Positions 1-10,978 of a stretch of DNA of 64,000 bases are shown piece by piece. Source of the stretch: Nitzschia sp. DOCU1 (Eukaryota; Bacillariophyta; Bacillariophyceae; Bacillariales; Bacillariaceae); NCBI GenBank assembly GCA_951394045.1, contig OX595989.1, positions 124,001-188,000 on the forward strand, in the 5' to 3' direction. Each line of letters begins with the position of its first letter. The stretch's first letter is position 1. The position numbers were made by a program, and so were the translations under genes. The notes under the pieces were generated by a model. The model saw only the letters and a list, made by a program, of their open reading frames with translations, did not search any database and was not told the DNA's origin.

Positions 1-1
1 G

Positions 2-1186
2 CGTCCACCCACGATCGAAGTGGACTACATGCTTTTGAACTCCCTCGACGCCATGCCACCGGTTGGATTCACTCTAACTGCAATGGGTTGGGGAGAGACC
101 GACAAGAACGGATCGGACAATACTGGAACAGACATTCTGCAACGGGTTGACCTCACCTATGTGAGCAACGATGAATGCGGCTCCAAAGTCAATCAAGATG
201 AAGATTATCGCGACAAGATCACTTCTACCATGCTCTGTACTTTCGGCCAAAACGCTGATCATTGCTATGGAGACTCAGGTGGTCCGATTTTGGCCATCTC
301 ACCTCTGGATCCGACCTTGGTCATGCAAGTTGCAATTATCAGCTGGGGTGCCGATCAATGCGCCGATGGCGTATTTCCTGGTGTCAGTCAGAGAACAAGC
401 CCAAGCTACGATTGGATCGCAAACTGGGTTTGTGCCATTGATGCTGAAAATGATTTGGCTACCAAAGATCGTTATGGCTGCGAGGATGGACAAACATTTT
501 CCCCTATGCCTTCACCCGCACCGGTGACACCTACCCTCTCCCCTGCTCCTACGTCGTTTACTGTCAACCTCTGGATCGAACTTTTCATGGACGAGTTTCC
601 CGAAGATATCGCTTGGATTGTCAAAAGATCCAATAATGGAGTCCCTGTCAAGAAATCTCCCTCCTATGCTGGGAATACGGATGATGTCATCATCGAAAGG
701 GTCACCCTTTCTCCTGGCAAGTCGTACGACTTTGAAATCACTGATTCGTTTGGGGATGGTTTCAGAGATGGTGGCTTCTATCGCCTTAGCATCGGCAGCG
801 ATCTCGAATCCGCGACTGAATTGTTTAGTGGAAACCTGGAGTCCACGGCGGTGAACTCCTTCACTACGCCACCACGACCAAAAGCATCTACACCCGATAA
901 GGCACAGGAAGTCAACGCTCCTACTGCCGCCCCGACTCCGGTATCAACTGGTACCCCTCCTTCAGCACCTCAAACTTGCTTGGATGTTGGAGAGAGTTGC
1001 CTCGCCTATACGGAATGTTGCAGTGGACGATGCAATTTAGGTCTGTGCCAGAAAACAGTGCAGGTATCCGGCAAGACTAGTATCACTGCCGAGTTAAGCG
1101 AGGATCGTGGAGGTGCTGCCGCTTGGGAGGATCATGGAGGTGCCGCTGGAGGAATTCGAAAGCTTCGAAAGGCGCCCCGCGGGTAG
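2..1186 (+). CDS. Trypsin-like serine protease, 3' part (5' end outside window)
   Basis: C-terminal part of a secreted S1-family serine protease; the frame is open to the window edge, so the start is missing. The nucleophile serine lies in the motif GDSGGP, and the upstream VDYMLL segment resembles the stretch around the catalytic Asp in chymotrypsin folds; the catalytic His would lie outside the window. After the protease domain come a Pro/Ser/Thr-rich linker, a beta-rich domain with an acidic loop (ITDSFGDGFRDGG) of a kind often seen in diatom extracellular proteins, a second Thr/Pro linker, and a Cys-rich knot-like module (CLDVGESC, ECCSGRC). The last 40 residues are Gly/Arg-rich. No intron is needed. 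Likely extracellular or cell-wall proteolysis; the substrate is unknown. Confidence 0.85.
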   Translation, partial: RPPTIEVDYMLLNSLDAMPPVGFTLTAMGWGETDKNGSDNTGTDILQRVDLTYVSNDECGSKVNQDEDYRDKITSTMLCTFGQNADHCYGDSGGPILAISPLDPTLVMQVAIISWGADQCADGVFPGVSQRTSPSYDWIANWVCAIDAENDLATKDRYGCEDGQTFSPMPSPAPVTPTLSPAPTSFTVNLWIELFMDEFPEDIAWIVKRSNNGVPVKKSPSYAGNTDDVIIERVTLSPGKSYDFEITDSFGDGFRDGGFYRLSIGSDLESATELFSGNLESTAVNSFTTPPRPKASTPDKAQEVNAPTAAPTPVSTGTPPSAPQTCLDVGESCLAYTECCSGRCNLGLCQKTVQVSGKTSITAELSEDRGGAAAWEDHGGAAGGIRKLRKAPRG

Positions 1187-2380
1187 CCAGATAGAGATAG
1201 ACTGGTGTGGGGTAGATTCGAGGGGCTCACTTTTTACTACTATTGGAAGCATCAACTCTATCGTTGCTGTAACCAAAATTTCATCACAACTCACCACCAA
1301 CTGCCATCTGCATTACTATTACTTGGCCCCAAAGAGCAAGAAAGCGTAAGCATCGCTGCTATTGAAAATAGGAAGCTTAGTGAAACGTTCTTTGTCACGT
1401 CTAGCAGTACCGCATCTTGTTCTAATCAGTCCCATTCACCCAGCATCACCAGCAGTAGTTGTTCTAGTAGTAGCTTTGCGTATGGATGGTAACAACACCA
1501 ATCGTTCCAAATCATGATGATAGGTAGGCTCCGAACCGCGACCGACACAGTACAAGAGCAATTCTCCACCTCCTGCTGCTGGCACCGTTAGCCATCCTGA
1601 TGGCGCCTACCGGTAGATGCGACGCAAACAAGTCATCGGCGGCGTCAACAGCCAAGACGGCATAGTTTCTAACTGGATAGTGCGAAGTCCACGCTCCGTC
1701 AACAAAAACTCTTTAGAGAGAGAATACTGTAGGACGTGCCCTTTTGGTGCTCAGCTGCGACAAAGTTCAAGATATGACAAACGGTAGAAATATCTCTGTG
1801 GTGGCCAGAATTGTGAAAGGGATCAAGAGTTTCTACCCATCTCAAAAATCGTTGATGTTGGGGTCCCGCTTGTTAAGGCCGTAGAAGTCAACGAACGCTG
1901 TCAGTCTTGGCTTCCGGAGGTAACAGATCTCTTTGCAAGGAAAACTGGGCAGCTATGCCCCCGGCCGCAGAAGCCAAGGAACGCTTGCAGTCTTGGTCAC
2001 GGAAGGGAAACATGGGCTATTTATTATCATTTAACAGAAATTTGACCAGCTTTTTCAGTTGTTATGAGCAAAGAGCCTCAGGGCACTATTATCTCAAATT
2101 GCGTTCTTAGGGAACCAACGACTGAAATTTAAAATATATAAGAGTATGACGACACCATGTGCCCGGGGGCTTGTTTGTTCTTTGTCATGGTCATGGGGAG
2201 GTGATGTTTCGCTCCACCGATCGGTGCAAAACGTTCTTGCGCCTTCCTCACATCGCTACTAGGAACATATCGTTGCAATCAAACGCTATTACAATCGGCA
2301 ATGGCTCACATTGCTCTAGAGTAGCAACATAAATTGTGCCTATCAAGCGCTAACACAGTAATACAACCGGCAATGGCTCA
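1187..2380. other. Intergenic, no gene seen
   Basis: About 1.2 kb with only short frames lacking coding character. Two weak direct repeats are visible: a segment near 2278-2308 recurs near 2342-2380, ending in GGCAATGGCTCA just before the next start codon, and a loosely repeated AACGCT..CAGTCTTGG segment lies near 1895 and 1980. One TACCGGTA palindrome lies at 1608-1615. Confidence 0.5.
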
Positions 2381-4077
2381 ATGCTAGAAGAAGGCCAAGG
2401 CATTAGTAAGAGCCTCTGGATAGAAGAAGGAAAGCGGACGGAGCAGATGCCATTTGATGATTCTGCTCCCGATGACGAAAACTCTCCCTCCCGACAATCT
2501 CTCGAGTCTATCTTCCAACCTTTGCCACTTCCACAGGCTGCAGGCGGCGATGCACTACCTACTTTGCGCCCACAACGGCATCCTGGATTCTTCCACCATG
2601 TCGCTTCCTTTCAACTTCCAATGCACTGGTCATTGCCACCAGAGGCCTTTTCATGGGCTATATTGGCGCACAATCCCGATGTTCGTGATGAGGAACGAAC
2701 ACGTGGGGAAAGTACTCTCGGTATTCTGAACAGAGCACACACCGTAATTGACGCGGGGGTAGGCACAAGGACTGATCAGCGAATCAACCAGCACCCAACC
2801 CCCGTCTCGACTAGCTTCCAATCCAGCACAAGCAGACATCGGGGAGGCAGAGTTTCTGAGATTCTGAATAGAGCCAGCTCCATTGTCCGCGACGATTTAC
2901 AAATATTTGAACCAAACATTGAGTTTGCACCTGGATTTTCTGAGTCGTGGAGTCAATCGCAAACACAGATGTTTGACATGTTGCTCCCCGAGCCCACTCC
3001 TCTTTCCTCTGATCGAAGCAACTTTGAAATTGTTGACTTCGTACCCATCGCACAATCGGAAGTGTGGGCTCGAGAAGATAGCCGCTTGATATCATCTGTC
3101 ATCGATGTGCTTGCAACCCCCAGAGATCTGGGCTCTGTCGCTCAGTCCCAAGAACAACCAGGTCAATCAGGGCCGAGCGGGCCCCCGCCAACAGAGTCGA
3201 AGGAACTGCCGTCTCAAACGTCTCCACAGCCTAGAAAAAGGCGAAAACTCAAAAAGTCACCTTCTCGCCCTAAACGCCCGCCAGTTGTTGATCCGCAAGA
3301 CCCCGAATCATTAGCTACTACCAGTAATCCTGGTGTTTCGAGTGGAACGAGTAGGGGTGTAGCTGTGAGGCCAGCGCAGCCAACGTGGCATGTCATTGGC
3401 AAAGACGAAATTGAGGAACTTGAGCGAATGGCACTAGAGACTGACCCAGACGCAGAACAAAATGAAGAAGAAGAGGAGGAGACGAAAAGCGGGTCGACGC
3501 CAAGCGGCCGTTTTCGTTCGTACCAGACAGACTTGTGGCTCAAACGTTTTCGTGAGTTCATTGAATTCCGGAATACACACGGCCATACTCTGGTTCCCAA
3601 TCACTATCCTGAAAATACTTTCTTAGCCCAATGGACAAAGCGCCAGCGGTACCAACGCAAACTCAAGGTCCAAGGAAAGCATTCCACTGTTTCGGCTGGA
3701 CGAGAGAAAGCCTTGGATCGTCTCGGGTTTATCTGGGAATCTCATTCTGCAGCTTGGATGGAACGATGGAATGAGCTAGCCGAGTACCATCGCAAACATG
3801 GTCATAGCAACGTGCCAACCGAGTATCCCGAAAACAGACACCTTAGCATCTGGGTACGTGGACTAGGGTCGTCCAGTCATTTTCCTTTTGGCCTATTTTC
3901 AGTAGCCTCACTCTTTGCCCGTTGTTGCAATCTTAGGTCAAGTGCCAACGGCGGCAATATAAACTGTACAAAACGCCCGGAGCCAAGTCTAACATGACAC
4001 CCCAACGAATAGCCCAGCTCGAAAGCCTGGACTTTCTTTGGAACCCTCGCGGTCTCAATGATGACGACAGTTCTTAA
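2381..4077 (+). CDS. Helicase-associated (HA) domain protein, one intron
   Basis: Two exons, 2381-3853 and 3937-4077, joined by a GT-AG intron of 83 nt (GTACGT...TTAG), giving 537 aa. The unspliced frame reads into unrelated sequence after IW; splicing restores VKCQRRQ and a normal HA ending (LDFLWNPR), which is the reason for the model. The N-terminal 370 residues are disordered, with two ILNRA segments (about 115-165), a basic nuclear-localisation-like cluster (RKRRKLKKSP, about 285-294) and an acidic run. Two tandem HA domains follow (about 381-455 and 456-530), each with the W..R...F..F...HGHT.VP pattern. HA domains without a helicase are common in diatoms and their role is unknown; DNA binding is an inference. 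A paralogue lies at 9974-10978. Confidence 0.85.
3854..3936 (+). other. Intron of the HA-domain gene
   Basis: GT-AG, 83 nt, phase 0, placed directly after a Trp codon. The paralogous gene at 9974-10978 is uninterrupted at the homologous Trp-Val position. Confidence 0.85.
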
Positions 4078-4088
4078 CTGTTGTCTTC

Positions 4089-4283
4089 TTGCTAGCAGCC
4101 AAAACTCGATCGACTGCTGCCTTGACTCCGTAGCAACGCCGTCGATGGATCTCCAATAGGAACGTAGCCCGATCGTTCGAGGTGTTGCTTTTGCTAGTAG
4201 CCAAAACTCGATCGACTGCTGCCTTGACTCCGTAGTAAAGCCGTCGTTGGATCTCCAATAGGAACGTAGCCCGATCGTTCGAG
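4089..4283. repeat. Tandem duplication, 102-bp period, covering a gene 3' end
   Basis: Two copies (about 4089-4183 and 4191-4283) of the same sequence, offset by exactly 102 bp, with about four substitutions. On the minus strand each copy encodes the last 30 or so codons and stop of the metallophosphoesterase. The gene uses the stop in the right-hand copy (4194-4196); the left-hand copy is a spare C-terminus ending in its own TAG (4092-4094). Confidence 0.9.
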
Positions 4284-6238
4284 ATACTGTTTTCGTTTCT
4301 GGTAGAGGTAGAGCCCACCCACAATCAAAATAATAAAGAACGTGACCGTCAAGGGTCGTTCCTTGACAGCGACATTGGGACGGCGAGGATCACGATTGTC
4401 AGAATTGGCGGCGGTACCCTGGCCCAACGAAAGCAAATTATCCTGGTTATCGACAAGGCTGCTATTGTTGTTGTAGGAAGCAGAATCGTCCTGGCATGGC
4501 CACTCTTGTTCAATATAGTATCGCCAAAGATTCGTGGTCGTCCAGTATTGTCCATTCTGTCGGGAATCCGGCACTGGGCTTGGATCGGGAATGGGATATC
4601 CCAAAACCTGCTCTACGCGACGGACCATGTCCTCGCGATGAAAGTGACTCGTCCAAAGATCGTAATAGTGGTCGTCTGCGATTGCCTGTGGAGTCGAGAT
4701 AGCAAGATATGGTAGGGCACTATACTTTGCACCTTGCGCCAAAACTTGATTAGGATAATTGGAAGAAGAAACATTCAAGACTTGTAGAAATTGCTTCCCG
4801 GTCAAGTTGGTGGTGATCTCGTAAAGGATATCCTCAAAGGGGCAGACCGCAATCACGTCATCCAAAACGACCGTTCCTTGAAACAAATCGTATCGAAAGG
4901 CTCCCGTACCTTGGACATAGATTCGTTTGGACTTTGTTGCCGAATGACGTGCTTGTCGGAACTTGGATGAGTTTGTTGTTTTGTGTTTGGAAGCATCAAC
5001 AGGTGCATGTAGCAGCATGGTCGGCACAATCTGGTACATGTAGAGTCCCCATATCGAATCCGACGAATCCATCCCGGCGTCCAAGTGATAGTTGGCTGGT
5101 GAGCACCCCACCACTTGATTCAAACCAAGTTCTTGTTGACTTGTCAAGATTTGATTCGTCAACAATCTTCCAGCGGCCGTTTCCATGTCTTGCGACGACG
5201 ACGACGACGACGACGATAATGCCGCCAGGACTGCTGATAATTCTTGTCGATTGGGATTTAAAAAGACATGAGCAAAGGTAGAGTTACTTTCTGCCAATAT
5301 GCCCGAAACGCCAGTATGCGACTTGTTATTACGATTCTTGATGGGAAAACTACAAAACCCCACTGTATCTAAAAATCGTCCCGCTTCAAAACTCGCCGCA
5401 TAGTCCTCGAGTTGCTCGAACGCTCGAATGTGCGTATGGCCGGTAATGAATTGAATCGTCATTTGTTGGCCCACCACATTGCGAATGGCCAGTCGAATGA
5501 CATTTACCAAAGGATCTGTCACATGCATCTAGTAGATAGATATATGACAATATGTATGGTAAGAGTCGACAGTTTGTCCAAAGACGTGCAATCGCACATG
5601 ATACTTACATGCGCCATGACTAGAATGGCATCATACTTGTCTTGCTTCTGCAAAACCTCCCAAAACCAGTCTTGCTGGACGACCTCTTCGACGCGTTCTA
5701 CAATAGTAGTATCACAGTTGCCCTCGAAATTGTACAAGAATCCAAATACTAGCAACGTGGAATGCCGACCATATAAATAGGTCCATCGGTCGCCCAAGGG
5801 CTCGCCGGTGGCTTTCCAGAGTGTGTTGGAAGTCAAATAGTGACCCTTCCAATGCGGAATGAATTCATTTCGTATCCATTCGACAGTTTCCTCATGATAC
5901 AACTCGTGATTGCCTAGATTGATAATATCAAAGGGCATTTCCTCCAATAGAGGAGTCAAATGAACCGGTGGCACCGTCGATAAACCCGTGCCGTCCATAA
6001 AATCGCCATTCATGACCAGAAACAAATCCTGTTTCTTGTCATGATGAACGTAGTCTCGAAGCTTCGTAAAGAACGAAAGAACGTCACCATAGTCGGCATT
6101 CAGAGCAGGTTCGTGCCGTTCGTGCCCGGCAATCCAAGAATGGACATCTGTGAGGACGACTAAATTCACCGTTTGGAAGGGAAGCGTCAGAGAACTACGG
6201 TTGCTACTAGAGGCGCCGGACGACAAGGACCGCTTCAT
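4194..6238 (-). CDS. Calcineurin-like metallophosphoesterase, membrane-anchored
   Basis: Two exons on the minus strand, 6238-5609 and 5528-4194, with an 80-nt GT-AG intron (GTAAGT...CTAG), 654 aa. The metallophosphoesterase signature is complete across the junction: DVH (D31, H33), NGDF.DG (about 77-83), GNHE (109-112), VMAHMH (split by the intron) and GHTH (240-243). Splicing rebuilds AHMHVTDP, which supports it. The overall plan resembles fungal YHR202W-type phosphoesterases, related to the 5'-nucleotidase family. One membrane segment lies near residues 601-620 (TVTFFIILIVGGLYLY), followed by a short basic tail, so it is probably type-I-like or tail-anchored; no clear signal peptide is seen. 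Convergent with the HA gene, 116 bp apart. Substrate unknown. Confidence 0.85.
5529..5608 (-). other. Intron of the metallophosphoesterase gene
   Basis: Minus-strand GT-AG intron, 80 nt, phase 0, lying between the His and Met codons of the AHMH motif. Confidence 0.85.
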
Positions 6239-6681
6239 TCTTGACGCGACTTTGCCATGCAGGTCAAGGCCTCTTTATGCTCTCTTGCTCTACAACCCCC
6301 CTACCAGTATTGCTCGACAGTGAATACTCTAGCTCTCTATCCTCTATTATCCATCAGGGAAAAAGTTATTCGGGAAGCATGAGAGAGAGAGGCGGCGGCG
6401 TCTCGACACCATGTTTTCTCGCAGCAAATTCTCGCAAGTCGACAAAATCGATTAAATTTACGACTAATTAGATTTATGCGAAACTGCGAGATGCGTGAGC
6501 GGGCGAACTGCGCGTTTACAAGCTCATAACCTGACTCTATTTCACTACCTATCATAGCGCACCCACAATAACACTACTCGTCGTAAAGCATTGTCGGCGA
6601 CGACTTGTGGTGGGAGCCGCCTCTCTCAAGAGTTGCCTGCACAAGATTTGTCTTGTACTAGGTAGGTAGTGACTATGACTT
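6239..6681. other. Intergenic, upstream of the metallophosphoesterase
   Basis: No gene recognised. It contains the presumed promoter of the gene on the left and the 3' flank of the LRR gene on the right. No clear TATA element was seen. Confidence 0.4.
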
Positions 6682-9418
6682 CTAGGTACTAGTTTGGTTG
6701 CCCCCCTTTTGGCACTCCTCTGGTAGTCGTTGAATGCCTACCACCTCGGAAACATTCCCTTCAAAAGACGTCCACTCGTCTTGGTAGTACTCTAACAATG
6801 GGATCATCATCATCATCTTCATGGACCCCTCGAAACAATTGCCAGAGAAATTGGCCTCCCGAATGTCGACCCAAGAAGCGTAGGCTTCTGGGAGAGTGCC
6901 AGTCAGGAAATTGTCGCTGAAATCTACAACCTCCAAGTTTGTCAACTGACTCCAAGACTCCGGAAGCGTGCCAATCAGACGGTTATCATAAAGCCACAGC
7001 CTTTCCAAGGTGGTCAGACGGTTCCAATCACCAGGGAGAGTCCCAGTCAAGACATTGCCGTCGAGGGACAACTGGGACAAGGCCGACCATTGATTCCACG
7101 AGCTGGGAAGCGTGCCGCTTAATCGGTTGTCGTAGAGATACAAAAGTGACAACTTGGTCCACTCACTCCAAGCATAAGGGAGGGTACCAGTCAGCTCGTT
7201 GTTGTTGAGAGACACCAAAGAAACTCTGGTCCACGTGCTCCACTCGGAAGGGAGTGGACCTGTGAGGGCATTCTCACCGAGAGACAACTCGGACAAGCCC
7301 GACCATTGATTCCAATATTGAGGCAGCGTGCCGGTCAAATTGTTCCCGTAAAGAACCAAAACGTCCACTTCAGTCCACTCACTCCAAGCATTGGGGAGTG
7401 TCCCAGTCAAAGCATTTTCAGAAAGGTGCAACCGTGACAAGGAAGCCCACTGACTCCAAGAGTCGGGAAGCGTGCCCGTCAGACTGTTATTGAAGAGATA
7501 CACAATCTCAACATTCGCCCACGCACTCCAATCATTGGGGAGTGTCCCAGTCAACCTATTTCCATAAAGCACCAACTCCGATAAGGAGGTCCATCGACTC
7601 CAAGAGTCGGGAAGCGTGCCCGTCAGACTGTTGTCGTAGAGATACACACTCTCAACATTCGCCCACGCACTCCAATCATTAGGGAGTGTCCCAGTAAATG
7701 AATTTTGACAGAGCGACAACCCTGACAATTTGGTCAAATGTCTCCAAGAGTCGGGAAGCGTTCCAGTGAAATTGTTTTCAGATAGATCCATAATCTCCAC
7801 GTTGGTCCATGCACTCCAAGCATCAGGGAGCGGACCTGTCAAGGCATTTACAGAAAGGTGGAACACTGACAACTCACTCCATTGACTCCATGAGTCAGGG
7901 AGCGTACCAGTCAGATTGTTGGTTCTGAGCGAAACTACGGACACGTTGGTCCACATGCTCCACTCGTCAGGGAGTGGACCTGTCAGTGCATTTTCAAAAG
8001 GTACAACTGTGACAAGGCGGTCCATTTACTCCATGAGTCGGGCAGTGTGCCGGTCAGGTTGCAGCCGCTGAGAACAACAAGCGAAACACTGGTCCATGCA
8101 CTCCAAGATTCGGGGAGTGTGCCAGTTAAGCTGATTCCGAGTAGAAAAATCGTTTCCAAGTTGGTCAACTGATCCCACGAGCTCGGGAGTGTTCCTATCA
8201 GAGCATTCTCGCTCAAATCAATAAATTCCAAGCTCGAAAGTCGCCCAATTTCGCTTGGAAGCGTCCCCGTCAAAAGTTTCTTTCAAACGAAAGAACGCGA
8301 AGATCCGATAGAGCGCGAAATAGTGAAACAGGCATTGTCCCTGTTAATAAGTTCCCGGACAGCCAGAGCTGTTGAAGATTAGTAAGCAATTCCAACTCGG
8401 TGGGAATGGAGCCAGTTAGGCTACATGCCGCAAGAACCAATAGTTTCAACCCAGTCAGATCTGCCAACCAGGACGGTATTGGTAATCCGGCAAATGAGTT
8501 GCTTTCCAAAACCAGCTCTTGGAGATTCGAAAGATATCTAAGAACGCTTGGGATCGTATTTCGGAGGCCATTTTGCGCGATGCGAAGAGAATCAACTCGC
8601 CCTTCAGTATCGCACGTAATAACGCCAGCTGGAAGTGATGTCACGTCCAAACCATCAAGCCAGACCGCACCTTCGCCTTCGAAATAGGGAATTGTCTGTT
8701 TCCATGTGCATTCATGCTCCTTGGAAAGAAATCGAAGCTGGTACCACCACACAGGTCCGTAGGTTGCAAAATACAAGTTTGCAAGGACATATCGTTGTAC
8801 AATCCGCCATTCGGGAGTGTATGGATCGTCCAAAATGCCACTCTCGTCTTCCTTTGTGAGCCAACGATAGGCCTTTTGCGCGACGCTACCATCCTTGAAT
8901 CCCCCCTTTCCTATGATTGGCTCCAAAATCAGCCATGGGTCTTTCAACTCTGGCGTAGGGGTTGGAGCAACAGTCTCGAGTGCGTCGCCATTATCGTCGT
9001 TAACCGTCAATGGCATGGCGATACCCAGCGCCAAAGCTACCACCAAAAGGACAACAATCAGCCAAAATAAACACCACCAAGTCCGAGCCTCAACTTGTGT
9101 TTCGTTTTGAATCACCGTGGCTTCTATGGGTGTAGTCGCTGCTGTTGTCGGTTTGCGCCCCTGTGGTTCACCCACGACATAGGCATTCACTTGCAGTCCG
9201 ATTGACGCTTCGTCCTCGACTAGTGGAGTAGTCGTAGGTTCACTACTTCCGACGTCCACTTGTCGTTCCACGTCCTCGCCGTCCTCATTCTCGCCACCGG
9301 GGGTCATCTCGTTTTCATCCTCTGGACGTGTAGTCGCTCTTGGGGGCTGTCGGGAAGAAACCGCGTCATCTTCCTCGCCATATCTTCCAGGTTTTTCTTC
9401 CTTTCGTGACCCTTCCAT
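6682..9418 (-). CDS. Leucine-rich-repeat transmembrane protein with two frameshifts
   Basis: One gene read in three successive minus-strand frames: 9418-8270, about 8273-7995 and about 8003-6682. Each change needs one extra base inside the same plus-strand hexamer CAAAAG (8271-8276 and 7995-8000), and adding one base restores a perfect LRR phase. The N-terminal 110 residues are acidic and cytosolic-like; a membrane helix follows (about 112-136, WLIVVLLVVALALGIAM). Then comes the diatom-type cap domain (QRYVLANLYFATYG, a Trp-rich stretch and HEC.W) and about 24 LRRs of 24 residues with the consensus L..L.L..N.LTGTLP.SWS.W. This is typical of diatom receptor- or adhesion-like LRR proteins; the ligand is unknown. 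It may be intact with homopolymer errors, or a young pseudogene. Confidence 0.8.
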
Positions 9419-9973
9419 TTATCTCTTTGTTAACAGGCACAATATGTGTGTTTGTGCACGACTTTCTTCGTTTTGAAGCTACCCTGATGCCCTTAACAGT
9501 GGTTGTGAGAAACGCTGTCGATGGATAAAGAAGATGTCCGGCGCGAACTTACGATGCAAATAAATCCAATAGAAGGCCTGCTGGGGGGCTTCTTGCAATA
9601 ACCCCCTGTTGCTGGACAATGAATGACACCCTAAGCAGCAACTGTTATTGTTAGAAACCTTCAACGACTCCCAGCTCTCTCTCTCTCTCTCTCTCTCATT
9701 CTGAAATGTGTGCAGAAACGAAGAACAAAAGGATCACAGCAGCACGCCGCATCATCGGGGGCGCTTCGAGGAATCCCCCGCAATTTGACGCATCAAATAC
9801 GCAATGATTTGGGGGACCACAGATCCCCCCGTTTGGTGTGAGCGTATCTTCAGATAGATAGCTATGCTATGTATCAGGTTTTATGAAGTACAACCTACAA
9901 CAAACGAAAGTGCCGCCGTCGACCACACGAGACAGTAATGCATGCATCGATGATTAGAGTACTATTACATTCT
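9419..9973. other. Intergenic with a CT microsatellite
   Basis: Spacer upstream of the LRR gene. It holds an uninterrupted CT dinucleotide run at 9675-9697 and two short G/C runs near 9755 and 9820. No gene seen. Confidence 0.5.
9675..9697. repeat. (CT)n microsatellite
   Basis: About eleven CT units in a row, 23 bp, upstream of the LRR gene; on the gene's own strand it reads as a GA tract in the presumed promoter or 5' UTR. Confidence 0.9.
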
Positions 9974-10978
9974 TTACAGCTGCAACTTTCGTGGATTCCA
10001 GTCAAACCCCAACTGTTCCAGTGCCAGACATCGTTCCCGAGTCATGGTCGAGGAAGGCCCCCCTTTCTTGTTGCTCTTTTGCGCTCTTATACACAATTTC
10101 ATTTGTCGACGCTGGCATTTGACCCAGATTGCAAGGGACCGATCTTCTTCATAGTTGGTAGGAACGTTTGTGTGTCCAAATTGCATCTTGAAGGCCTTGA
10201 GCGCCTCCAACTTTTCCAACCAGGCGGCTTGATGAGAATCCCAGACAAATTCGACTTGTTCTAGAGCTTCTTGGCGACTGTCCGTCAAAGTGGAATGTCT
10301 GCCCATTTGCTTGAGTTTGTATTGATATCGTTGGCGTTTCGTCCATTGAGCTAGGTGCTGGTTCGGAGGGTAGTCGTGGGGCACTAGAGTGTGTCCATGA
10401 AGTTGCTTGAATTTGATCAGATCTTGAAAGCGTTCTAGCCATTGATCTTGTTGATACGCACGAAAGCAGTTCTTGCTGTCGCTAGTCTCGCCGGTTTGAT
10501 ATTTAACCGAGTGTCCTGTGGACGATGTTACGGAACAGTTGCTGCTGCTGCTCGCGGTATCATACGCAATGGGCTCAAAGTCGTCTTCGTCTTGTTCCTG
10601 CTGGTCGTCCATCGTCACTTTGCTACTAGATGATGATGAGCAGCAGACTGGAGGGAAGGTGCTAGCAGTCTGCTGCTGCTGTTGATGGTGGGCGAGCAAC
10701 CAGGTCAACGAGTCTGACCGGACTTCGGAAGAGTCTTGAAGGCTCTTTGCATTTGCAAACAGCGAGTAAGATGGTGTTCGTCTTGGCGGAACTACCGGGA
10801 TACAATCCAAAAAGTCCCCAGTTGGACCAATGGGCCGAGGCTCTAAGGAAATAAGCATGTCCTCAATGCAGGTATCGTTAGTAATAACGCCTTCGGCGTC
10901 GCCCAAGATCTGCAGGATTCGACTAGTAGAATCTTGCAGCCAAGCATCAGAGGATTGTGTTTGGGAAGGATACACCAT
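9974..10978 (-). CDS. Helicase-associated (HA) domain protein
   Basis: Single-exon gene, 334 aa, with the ATG at 10978 (an upstream in-frame GTG is ignored). Residues 1-170 are low complexity with Gln and Ser runs; two HA domains follow (about 176-245 and 246-330), with the patterns FKQLHGHTLVP, AQWTKRQRYQYKLK, FGHTNVP and IWVKCQRRQ, ending in LGFDWNPR. It is clearly paralogous to the gene at 2381-4077, sharing the domain order and the YQ.D.WL.RF entry, but it lacks that gene's intron. Possible nucleic-acid binding is inferred from the HA domain only. Confidence 0.85.
   Translation of the reverse strand: MVYPSQTQSSDAWLQDSTSRILQILGDAEGVITNDTCIEDMLISLEPRPIGPTGDFLDCIPVVPPRRTPSYSLFANAKSLQDSSEVRSDSLTWLLAHHQQQQQTASTFPPVCCSSSSSSKVTMDDQQEQDEDDFEPIAYDTASSSSNCSVTSSTGHSVKYQTGETSDSKNCFRAYQQDQWLERFQDLIKFKQLHGHTLVPHDYPPNQHLAQWTKRQRYQYKLKQMGRHSTLTDSRQEALEQVEFVWDSHQAAWLEKLEALKAFKMQFGHTNVPTNYEEDRSLAIWVKCQRRQMKLCIRAQKSNKKGGPSSTMTRERCLALEQLGFDWNPRKLQL

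Noticed and set aside
7995..8276. Programmed -1 frameshifting in the LRR gene
   Set aside because: Neither site has a canonical slippery heptamer in the reading frame, and two independent sites in one LRR array are better explained by homopolymer errors.
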